Assembly (NCBI RefSeq): GCF_001605725.1
Contig: NZ_CP011530.1
Span: 1,364,001-1,428,000 of the forward strand
From: Mycobacteroides immunogenum
GTDB lineage: Bacteria > Actinomycetota > Actinomycetes > Mycobacteriales > Mycobacteriaceae
Length of the DNA stretch: 64,000 bases
Direction of reading: 5' to 3'
The notes beneath the pieces were generated by a model that was given only the letters and a program-made list of their open reading frames with translations, ran no database searches and was not told the origin of the DNA. Made by a program: the position numbers and the translations under genes. This document shows, piece by piece, positions 57,167 through 64,000 of this stretch. The stretch's first letter is position 1, and every line of letters begins with the position of its first letter.

Positions 57167-57257
57167 TATCTGCATATTGTCCCCAGTTAAGTGTTGCCAA
57201 CGGTAACCGTAACTGTTAGAAACATATAGTTGACTGCATCTGCCGAGGAGGATTCCC

Positions 57258-57575
57258 GTGACCTTTGTGATCGCCGAGCCGTGTGTCGACGTTATGGACA
57301 AGGCCTGCGTCGAGGAGTGTCCTGTCGACTGCATCTATGAGGGCGCCCGGACGATGTACATCCATCCGGACGAGTGCACGGATTGCAATGCGTGCGAACC
57401 GGTTTGTCCCGTTGAGGCGATCTATTACGAGGACGACGTGCCCGATGAGTGGGGCGGTTATGTGCGTGCGAATGCCGACTTTTTCGTCGAGCTGGATCTG
57501 ACGTCGGGGGCGCGCCGGATGGGCAAGATCGACCGCGACGTACCGCTCGTCGCGCAACTCGCACCCAGGGGCTGA
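57258..57575 (+). CDS. 7Fe ferredoxin, first of a tandem pair
   Basis: 105 aa from GTG 57258 with ribosome site GAGGA. All cluster cysteines are present: C9, C17, C21, C25, C40, C43, C46 and C50 ([25 protein letters not shown]). This is the [3Fe-4S][4Fe-4S] FdxA/FdxC layout. It is about 70% identical by eye to the next gene over the cluster region but differs after residue 75. The ferredoxin could feed electrons to P450s or to FadH-linked reactions. M. tuberculosis has one ferredoxin here (fdxC, Rv1177); this is the extra copy or its orthologue. Confidence 0.9.
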   Translation: MTFVIAEPCVDVMDKACVEECPVDCIYEGARTMYIHPDECTDCNACEPVCPVEAIYYEDDVPDEWGGYVRANADFFVELDLTSGARRMGKIDRDVPLVAQLAPRG

Positions 57576-57751
57576 GCGCGCCTGCTGGACGCCGGACCAA
57601 GTTAAACGTTAAGCTAAGTACCTGTAACCGGTAGATACGGCTAGATTGCCAGGCGAGTTAGGACAGCCTGTGTCGCGAGGCGCATCTGGGGACCGGGATA
57701 CTGGCCGCAACGCATGTACTGGACATCAGCGCAGGAAATGAGGAAACCTTC

Positions 57752-58078
57752 GTGACCTACACGATCGCGGAACCGTGCGTCGACGTTATGGACAAGGCAT
57801 GTATCGAAGAGTGCCCCGTCGACTGCATCTACGAGGGCGGGCGGATGCTCTATATCCATCCCGACGAGTGCGTGGACTGCGGTGCTTGCGAACCGGTGTG
57901 CCCGGTCGAGGCCATCTTCTACGAGGACGACGTGCCGGACCAGTGGACCGGGTACATCCAGTCGAACGCCGACTTCTTCGTCGATCTGGGCTCGCCCGGC
58001 GGCGCCGCGAAGGTGGGCAAGACCGACTATGACCCGCCGTCGGTCAAGGAACTTCCGCCCATGGGTGAGGGACACTGA
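57752..58078 (+). CDS. fdxC: 7Fe ferredoxin FdxC, second of a tandem pair
   Basis: 108 aa from GTG 57752 with AGGAAA upstream. The cysteine pattern is identical to the upstream copy ([25 protein letters not shown]). The C-terminus [20 protein letters not shown] is the common actinobacterial form. Its closeness to dapC (21 bases) fits Rv1177-Rv1178. FdxC is a low-potential electron carrier and is considered essential in M. tuberculosis. A 176-base gap to the upstream copy may contain a separate promoter. Confidence 0.92.
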   Translation: MTYTIAEPCVDVMDKACIEECPVDCIYEGGRMLYIHPDECVDCGACEPVCPVEAIFYEDDVPDQWTGYIQSNADFFVDLGSPGGAAKVGKTDYDPPSVKELPPMGEGH

Positions 58079-58098
58079 GCTCGCTAGCGCGTTCCAGA

Positions 58099-59190
58099 GT
58101 GTCGGCGTCGCTTCCCGAATTTCCTTGGGACACCATCGCCGACGCCAAGGCGACGGCCGCGGCGCACCCCGAAGGCATCGTCGACCTCTCGGTCGGCACC
58201 CCCGTCGATAGCGTTGCCCCCGTCATACGTGATGCCCTGGCGGCGGCCAGTGACCTGCCCGGGTATCCGGCTACCGCGGGTACCCCGGCGCTGCGGCAGG
58301 CCATTCGCGAGGCGGTGACCCGTAGATACGGCGTTGTGCCGCTGGCGGACAACGCAGTGTTGCCGGTCATCGGTACCAAGGAACTCATCGCGTGGCTGCC
58401 GACCCTGTTGGGATTGGGCGCCGACGATCTGATCGTGATTCCCGAATTGGCCTATCCCACCTACGAAGTGGGGGCACGGCTGGCACGGGTGCCGACGGCC
58501 CGGGCGGACTCGCTGACACAGCTGGGACCACAGAGCCCGACGCTGATCTATCTCAACTCGCCTAGCAATCCAACCGGAGCGGTGCTGCCGGTGGATCATC
58601 TGCGCAAGGTGGTCGAATGGGCGCGTGAACGTGGCGCGCTCGTGGTTTCCGACGAGTGCTACCTGGGTCTCGGGTGGGACGCGGAGCCGGTATCGATTCT
58701 CGATCCACGAGTCTGCGACGGCGACACCGCCGGGTTGTTGGCGGTGCACTCGCTGTCCAAAACCTCTTCGCTGGCCGGGTATCGGGCCGGATTTGCGCTG
58801 GGCGACGCTTCGGTCGTCGGCGAGCTACTCGCGGTGCGCAGGCATGCCGGGATGATGGTGCCCGGGCCGGTGCAGGCGGCGATGATCGCGGCGCTGAGCG
58901 AGGACGAACACCAGCGTGAGCAGCGTGCCCGCTATGAGAGCCGCCGCGACCGGCTCTCGAAGGCTTTAACTGACAACGGTTTCCGGATCGATCATTCCGA
59001 GGCCGGCCTGTATCTGTGGGCCACCAGGGGTGATTCCTGCGATGACGCGTTGGCGTATCTGGCACAGCGCGGGATTCTGGTCGCGCCCGGGCGGTTCTAC
59101 GGCCCCCGCGGCAAGGAACACGTGCGTGTGGCGCTCACTGCGACCGATGAACGCATCGACGCCGCAGCGGACCGCCTGACTGCCAGCTGA
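58099..59190 (+). CDS. dapC: Succinyldiaminopimelate transaminase DapC
   Basis: 363 aa from GTG 58099. It is a fold-type I aminotransferase: YLNSPSNPTGAVLP, VVSDECYLGLGWD and the PLP lysine in SLSKTSSLAGYRAGF, with a C-terminal Arg in HVRVAL. DapC (Rv1178) converts N-succinyl-2-amino-6-ketopimelate to the diaminopimelate precursor for lysine and peptidoglycan. It follows fdxC by 21 bases as in M. tuberculosis, and is probably in the same operon. Confidence 0.93.
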   Translation: MSASLPEFPWDTIADAKATAAAHPEGIVDLSVGTPVDSVAPVIRDALAAASDLPGYPATAGTPALRQAIREAVTRRYGVVPLADNAVLPVIGTKELIAWLPTLLGLGADDLIVIPELAYPTYEVGARLARVPTARADSLTQLGPQSPTLIYLNSPSNPTGAVLPVDHLRKVVEWARERGALVVSDECYLGLGWDAEPVSILDPRVCDGDTAGLLAVHSLSKTSSLAGYRAGFALGDASVVGELLAVRRHAGMMVPGPVQAAMIAALSEDEHQREQRARYESRRDRLSKALTDNGFRIDHSEAGLYLWATRGDSCDDALAYLAQRGILVAPGRFYGPRGKEHVRVALTATDERIDAAADRLTAS

Positions 59191-59219
59191 TCCACAGCAT
59201 CGCTTAGTACCTTCGGGAC

Positions 59220-61187
59220 GTGCTGACGACCGCCGAGCCCGAAGCTGCCCCCGACACCATTTCTCGTGAGCGAATCGCTGTCTGTGCCTTGCTGGTTGGA
59301 ACGGCGGCGCTCTATCTGTGGAATCTGTCGGCGAATGGCTGGGCCAACCAGTTCTACGCCGCGGCCGTGCAGGCGGGGGCGGTGTCGTGGAAGGCGTTCA
59401 TCTTCGGTTCATCGGACGCGGCCAACTCCATCACGGTCGACAAACCGCCGCTGTTTTTGTGGCCGATGGAACTGAGCGTCCGGGTATTCGGATTCAATTC
59501 CTGGTCGATGCTGGTACCCCAAGCCCTCATCGGAGTGGCGGCGGTGGCCCTGCTGTGGTGGACCGTCCGCCGCAACTCCGGGCCAATGGCGGCGCTGATC
59601 GCGGGCCTCGCACTCGCGCTCACGCCCATCTACGCGTCGATGTGCCGATTCAACAATCCCGAACCCATGATGCTGCTGCTCATGATCGCTTCGGTATGGG
59701 CGGTGCTGGAGGCCGTGCGGGACGGGCGAATCCGTTGGTTGGTGCTCTCGGGCCTGTTTGTGGGCCTCGGTTTTCTCACCAAACAACTCGAGGCGTTGAT
59801 CGCGGTGCCCGCGCTCGGGGCGACGTACCTGTTGTGCGGCCCGCCCGCTGTGATGGTCCGCATGCGACAGCTCGGCATCGCTGCCCTGGCCGCGATTCTC
59901 GGGGGCGGCTGGTGGGTGGCACTGGCCGAGCTATGGCCGGTTTCGTCGCGGCCGTGGATCGGCGGATCTCCCTCGAACTCTTTTTTGCAGTTGACATTCG
60001 GCTACAACGGCCTGGACCGAATCACCGGCAAGCACGCGGGGCACAGCCCCATGGCGTCGCTGGCGAAGGACAACCCGCTGGCCTCGCATCAGGGATTCGG
60101 GCGCATGTTCAGCGTCATCATCGGCGGTCAGATCAGCTGGTTGCTGGGCGCGGCGCTGGTTTTCACCATCGTGATGGCGGTGCTGCTGCGCACGGTATCG
60201 CGCACCGATGTGGAACGTGCGTGTGCCATCGCCTTCGGTGGCTGGCTGGTGGTCGTGTGGCTGCTCTTCGATTTCATGACCGGCAAGGGCGGGATGTTCA
60301 GCCCGTACTACACGGTGGCGCTTGCTCCCGCCATTGCCGCTCAGGTGGGTCTGGGCGCTGCCGTGGTGTGGCGCCATCGTGAGACACGCTGGGCCCGATG
60401 GCTTTATGCCGTGCTGGTGGTTGGGACCGGAGTGTGGGCGGTGGTTGTGCTGGCTCGCGAGCCCGAATTCGTGCCGTGGTTGCGCTGGCTGATTGCCGCG
60501 GCGGCCGCCGTGGCGGCGGCGATCTGGGTGAGTGGCCGTTACCGTGAAGCCGGTGTGGTGACCACGGCTGTCGCCGTCTTGGCCGGCCCGTTCGCATTCT
60601 GCGTCGACACCACCGGCCACGGTACCCACGGTGGATTACCCCTGGCGGGGCCGACGGCGGCGCACGCTGACTTCTTCCGGGCGATGAAGCAGGCCGCCGA
60701 AGAGGCTGGCGAGCACAAGGAATCACCGGCGACGCCGGCGCTGGCCGCGATCTTGAAGGACGCACCCAAAGATGACGACCGGACAGAGGAGAAAAAGCCC
60801 GATCCGGCTCTCACGGCATATCTCGAGCACGACGCCGGCCGCTATACCTGGATGGCTGCGGCGGTCCGCTCCAATACCGCCGCACCGTATCAACTGACAT
60901 CCGGCCTGCCCGTGATGCCCGTCGGTGGGTTCACCGGCCGTGATCCGTTCCCAGCGCTCGCCCAATTCCAGGACTATGTCGCGCGGCACCAAATTCATTT
61001 CTTCGTGGTGGAGCGTCTATCCGCCCCACCCGAAGGTGACGATCAGCCGCAGGTGTCCACCGCGATCACCGAATGGGTGGAACGAAACTTCACCCCGCGC
61101 GGCTTCCATGGTGTCGCGGTCTTCGATTTGACCAGCCCCGCATCCGTTCCGGCAGGACTGACGGCCACGGTGCCCGTCGATCCCTAG
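59220..61187 (+). CDS. GT39-like membrane glycosyltransferase (large)
   Basis: 655 aa from GTG 59220. About eleven membrane helices follow an N-terminal loop ANGWANQFYAAAVQAGAVSW and a SITVDKPPLFLWPMELSVRV segment, the DKPP signature of ArnT-like bacterial GT39 enzymes. A soluble external domain from about residue 470 ends ITEWVERNFTPRGFHGVAVF. The donor is likely a polyprenyl-phosphate sugar and the acceptor is unknown. It lies 29 bases after dapC. Confidence 0.85.
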   Translation: MLTTAEPEAAPDTISRERIAVCALLVGTAALYLWNLSANGWANQFYAAAVQAGAVSWKAFIFGSSDAANSITVDKPPLFLWPMELSVRVFGFNSWSMLVPQALIGVAAVALLWWTVRRNSGPMAALIAGLALALTPIYASMCRFNNPEPMMLLLMIASVWAVLEAVRDGRIRWLVLSGLFVGLGFLTKQLEALIAVPALGATYLLCGPPAVMVRMRQLGIAALAAILGGGWWVALAELWPVSSRPWIGGSPSNSFLQLTFGYNGLDRITGKHAGHSPMASLAKDNPLASHQGFGRMFSVIIGGQISWLLGAALVFTIVMAVLLRTVSRTDVERACAIAFGGWLVVVWLLFDFMTGKGGMFSPYYTVALAPAIAAQVGLGAAVVWRHRETRWARWLYAVLVVGTGVWAVVVLAREPEFVPWLRWLIAAAAAVAAAIWVSGRYREAGVVTTAVAVLAGPFAFCVDTTGHGTHGGLPLAGPTAAHADFFRAMKQAAEEAGEHKESPATPALAAILKDAPKDDDRTEEKKPDPALTAYLEHDAGRYTWMAAAVRSNTAAPYQLTSGLPVMPVGGFTGRDPFPALAQFQDYVARHQIHFFVVERLSAPPEGDDQPQVSTAITEWVERNFTPRGFHGVAVFDLTSPASVPAGLTATVPVDP

Positions 61188-61211
61188 CGACGCATACCCG
61201 GCCTACCACAC

Positions 61212-61239
61212 GTAACGTCCCGCCGGATTTTGCCGTTAC
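61212..61239. promoter_or_regulatory. GTAACG-N16-CGTTAC inverted repeat before pruA
   Basis: GTAACG (61212-61217) and CGTTAC (61234-61239) form a spaced inverted repeat 80 bases before the pruA ATG, where a promoter or activator site is expected. In M. tuberculosis pruA-pruB is activated by PruC; no pruC lies next to pruA here. The role is inferred only. Confidence 0.4.
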
Positions 61240-61318
61240 CTGAGGTTTCCTTGCGTGTTTCCCGCGCAATCTGCGCCAACTCTCGACACCCATGGGTGCG
61301 CAGGACGATGCTTGGTAC

Positions 61319-62953
61319 ATGGATGCCATCACCACTGTGCCGGCTCCCGCCAACGAGCCGGTGCTCGCCTACGCTCCGCACAGTCCTGAACGCGACCGAT
61401 TGACGTCGGCATTGGGTGAATTGTCCGCGTCACCCATTGACCTGCCGCACGTGATCGGCGGGGTGCGCAGGATGAGCGATGGCGAACGCGTCAACGTGGT
61501 GCAGCCGCATAACCACCGCTCAGTGCTGGGCACCGTCACCAATGCCGGTCATCGTGAGGCCAGTGATGCGGTGGAGGCGGCCATCACCGCCAAGAATGAT
61601 TGGGCGGCACTGCCGTTCGATGACAGAGCGGCAGTCTTCCTGCGTGCCGCTGACCTGTTGTCCGGGCCGTGGCGCGCCACGCTCAACGCGGCCACCATGC
61701 TCGGGCAGTCGAAGACCGCATACCAGGCCGAGATCGATTCGGCCTGTGAGCTGGCCGACTTCTGGCGGTTCAACGTGCAATTCGCGCGACAGATCCTTGC
61801 CGAGCAGCCCAACAGTGGCGGTGGCGCGTGGAACAGGATGGAGTACCGCCCACTAGAGGGGTTCGTCTACGCCATCACCCCGTTCAACTTCACGGCTATC
61901 GCCGGGAACCTTCCCACGGCCCCAGCTCTTTTGGGGAACACCGTGGTGTGGAAGCCGTCCGTCACGCAGGCCTTCGCGGCCCATTTCACCCTGGAACTTC
62001 TGGAAGCGGCTGGACTGCCGCCGGGTGTTATCAACCTGGTCAACGGCGACGGGATCGCGGTCTCCGATGTGGCACTGGCCGATCCGCGGCTGGCGGGTAT
62101 CCACTTCACCGGCTCCACCCGCACGTTCCAACACCTGTGGCGGGAGGTGGGTACCAACATCGATAGGTACAACACCTACCCGCGGCTCGTCGGTGAGACC
62201 GGCGGCAAGGATTTCGTTGTCGCGCATACGTCGGCACGTCCAGACATATTGCGCACGGCCCTTATTCGCGGCGCCTTCGACTACCAGGGGCAGAAATGCT
62301 CCGCGGCTTCCCGTGCGTTCGTGGCGCGGTCGGTGTGGGATCAGATGGGCGATGAATTCCTGGATGCCACGTCGGGACTGAGCTACGGCGACGTCACCGA
62401 CCTCGCCAACTTCGGCGGCGCCGTCATCGACGAGAAGTCGTTCACACGCAACGCCGCCGCCATCGATCGCGCCAAGAGCGCTGGGGTCACCATCGCGGCA
62501 GGCGGTGAGTATGACGACAGCCAAGGCTATTTCATCCGTCCCACGGTGCTGCTCTCGGACGACCCGACGGATGAGGCGTTCTCCACCGAATACTTCGGCC
62601 CTATTCTGGCCGTGCATGTCTATCCGGACGACGACTACGCTCGCATCCTCGATGTCGTCGATACCGGCTCGCCGTACGGACTGACGGGCGCCGTGGTCGC
62701 CGACGATCGTGCGGCGATACAAGCGGCCAGCGATCGGCTTCGCTATGCGGCCGGGAACTTCTACATCAACGACAAGCCCACCGGTGCCGTCGTGGGTCAG
62801 CAGCCCTTCGGTGGTGGCCGCGCATCCGGTACCGATGACAAGGCCGGATCGCCCCTGAACCTGAATCGTTGGCTGTTGCCGCGGTCCATCAAGGAAACAT
62901 TCGACGCCCCAACGGAACACCGATACCCACACATGGAGGGTGAGGATGGCTGA
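61319..62953 (+). CDS. pruA: L-glutamate gamma-semialdehyde (P5C) dehydrogenase PruA
   Basis: 544 aa from ATG 61319 (MDAITTVPAPANEPVLAYAP), the usual start of mycobacterial PruA (Rv1187); ATG 61292 adds nine residues. The catalytic Cys lies in DYQGQKCSAASRAF and the general-base Glu in LVGETGGKDFVV. The NAD-binding strand reads VVWKPSVTQAF. PruA oxidises P5C to glutamate, the second step of proline breakdown. It overlaps pruB by 8 bases. Confidence 0.95.
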   Translation: MDAITTVPAPANEPVLAYAPHSPERDRLTSALGELSASPIDLPHVIGGVRRMSDGERVNVVQPHNHRSVLGTVTNAGHREASDAVEAAITAKNDWAALPFDDRAAVFLRAADLLSGPWRATLNAATMLGQSKTAYQAEIDSACELADFWRFNVQFARQILAEQPNSGGGAWNRMEYRPLEGFVYAITPFNFTAIAGNLPTAPALLGNTVVWKPSVTQAFAAHFTLELLEAAGLPPGVINLVNGDGIAVSDVALADPRLAGIHFTGSTRTFQHLWREVGTNIDRYNTYPRLVGETGGKDFVVAHTSARPDILRTALIRGAFDYQGQKCSAASRAFVARSVWDQMGDEFLDATSGLSYGDVTDLANFGGAVIDEKSFTRNAAAIDRAKSAGVTIAAGGEYDDSQGYFIRPTVLLSDDPTDEAFSTEYFGPILAVHVYPDDDYARILDVVDTGSPYGLTGAVVADDRAAIQAASDRLRYAAGNFYINDKPTGAVVGQQPFGGGRASGTDDKAGSPLNLNRWLLPRSIKETFDAPTEHRYPHMEGEDG

Positions 62954-63911
62954 ATGGTTCGGGAAAACAGCCAGACCCGCCATCCTGGCGGCCAGTAGGT
63001 CAGCACGGCTGCGGCACGCCGCCGAACGCATGCCGTTGACCCGGCAGGTGGTGCGGCGCTTCGTGCCCGGCGAATCTCAGGACGACGTGCTCGGTGCCAG
63101 TACCGGGCTGCTCGATTCGGGCCGGTTCATTTCCATCGATTACCTCGGCGAAGACACCACCGACAGCGAGCAAGCCACCCGCACGGTGTCGGCGTACCTC
63201 GCGCTGCTGGATGCGTTGGCGCAGCGCAGCGACGCCGTGCACACCGGTGTGCGACCACTGGAAATCTCGCTCAAGCTGTCCGCGCTGGGGCAGGCACTGC
63301 CGCGTGACGGGGAGCGTATCGCCCTGGAGAACGCACAACTGTTGTGTGCCAAGGCCGATCAGGCGGGAGTGTGGGTCACCGTCGACGCCGAGGACCACAC
63401 CACCACGGATTCAACACTGAGCATTGTGCGCGCCCTGCGCGCCGACTTCCCCTGGCTGGGCACCGTACTGCAGGCATATCTCAAGCGCACCTACGCCGAT
63501 TGCGCTGACCTATCAGGCAAGGACTCACGCATCCGGTTGTGCAAGGGGGCCTACGACGAGCCCGCCTCCGTCGCGCATCGCGATCCGGAGGATGTCGACG
63601 TCTCCTACTTGCGTTGCCTGCGCGTGTTGATGGAGGGTGACGGATATCCCATGGTGGCCTCACACGATCCGGCCATCATCGAGGCGGCCGGCCTGATGGC
63701 ACGCGCGACGGGCAGGGGACCCGGCGATTACGAGTATCAGATGCTCTACGGCATTCGGGAAGCTGAACAGCGCCGGCTCAGCGGTGCCGGTCACCATATG
63801 CGGGTCTACGTCCCGTTCGGGGAACAGTGGTACGGATACTTCGTGCGACGTATCGCCGAACGCCCCGCCAACATGACGTTCTTCCTTCGCGCACTGGTGT
63901 CCGGGGGCTAG
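62946..63911 (+). CDS. pruB: Proline dehydrogenase PruB
   Basis: 321 aa from ATG 62946, with ribosome site GGAGGGTGAGG. It is a monofunctional PRODH barrel: RFISIDYLGEDTTDSEQATR, LEISLKLSALGQAL, VTVDAEDHTTTDSTL, RIRLCKGAYDEPASV, PMVASHDPAIIE and the C-terminal MRVYVPFGEQWYGYFVRRIA. FAD-dependent, it oxidises proline to P5C, which PruA consumes. Order and 8-base overlap match Rv1187-Rv1188. Confidence 0.95.
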   Translation: MAEWFGKTARPAILAASRSARLRHAAERMPLTRQVVRRFVPGESQDDVLGASTGLLDSGRFISIDYLGEDTTDSEQATRTVSAYLALLDALAQRSDAVHTGVRPLEISLKLSALGQALPRDGERIALENAQLLCAKADQAGVWVTVDAEDHTTTDSTLSIVRALRADFPWLGTVLQAYLKRTYADCADLSGKDSRIRLCKGAYDEPASVAHRDPEDVDVSYLRCLRVLMEGDGYPMVASHDPAIIEAAGLMARATGRGPGDYEYQMLYGIREAEQRRLSGAGHHMRVYVPFGEQWYGYFVRRIAERPANMTFFLRALVSGG

Positions 63912-63927
63912 CTCTAGGCTGGCTTCA

Positions 63928-64000
63928 TGCTGCTTACCTCGCTTCACCCCAAGTCGCCAGATCTCGCGGACGCGATCCGCGTCGGTGAGGACAGTTGGGG
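63928..64000 (+). CDS. Start of an unidentified protein (cut by window edge)
   Basis: ATG 63928 opens MLLTSLHPKSPDLADAIRVG and stays open to the edge. It follows pruB by 16 bases, so it may belong to the same transcript. Too little is visible to name it. Confidence 0.4.

Overview
The window is high-GC actinobacterial DNA from a mycobacterium. Diagnostic genes are mshB (mycothiol), fbiC (coenzyme F420), lpqW and pimE (phosphatidylinositol mannosides), an MmpL transporter, an MspA-family porin, an Apa-like antigen and type VII secretion (T7SS) substrate-like proteins. Gene order from about 33.8 kb to the right end follows M. tuberculosis Rv1156 to Rv1188, with many local differences. Narrow intergenic gaps and no narGHJI between mutT2 and typA suggest a rapid grower such as the Mycobacteroides abscessus/chelonae group. 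The species is an inference and all Rv assignments are from memory, not from a search.

Left edge (1-3.6 kb): an accessory segment. A leftward OLD-type ATPase with a TOPRIM nuclease domain runs off the window. It abuts the 5' stump of an NTF2-like gene, which looks like a recombination junction. Then come two VOC proteins around a LigB-like protein. 3.6-8.2 kb: a copper-response locus (multicopper oxidase diverging from lpqS-like, cysK2 and an MFS transporter) with two exact TACCC-N5-GGGTA operators, as in the RicR regulon. 8.2-15.7 kb: an ABC-F ATPase, membrane proteins, a 49-aa small ORF followed by hairpins and a terminator, a GT39 enzyme, a WS/DGAT-like acyltransferase and a PhnB-like protein.

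15.7-21.5 kb: a leftward six-gene operon of T7SS-substrate-like proteins: EspC-like, a large helical effector-like protein, two lipoproteins, a small helical protein and a Gly-rich WXG-type protein. A shortened two-gene relative lies at 32.4-33.7 kb. Between them are an MmpL-TetR pair with palindromic operators, Tpx peroxiredoxin, three methyltransferases, an acyltransferase and an MFS transporter.

33.8-64 kb: conserved mycobacterial backbone. It holds an HhH-GPD repair protein, pimE, an Apa-like protein, SDR, purU, pterin dehydratase, mutT2, typA, an alkylsulfatase, lpqW, mshB and fbiC. It continues with an excalibur protein, an MspA porin operon with two paired small exported proteins, fadH-padR diverging from two tandem 7Fe ferredoxins, dapC, a second GT39 enzyme and the proline catabolic pair pruA-pruB. 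Several small genes missed by length cut-offs are proposed. No tRNA, rRNA, CRISPR array or insertion sequence was recognised. No intergenic stretch exceeds 300 bases.
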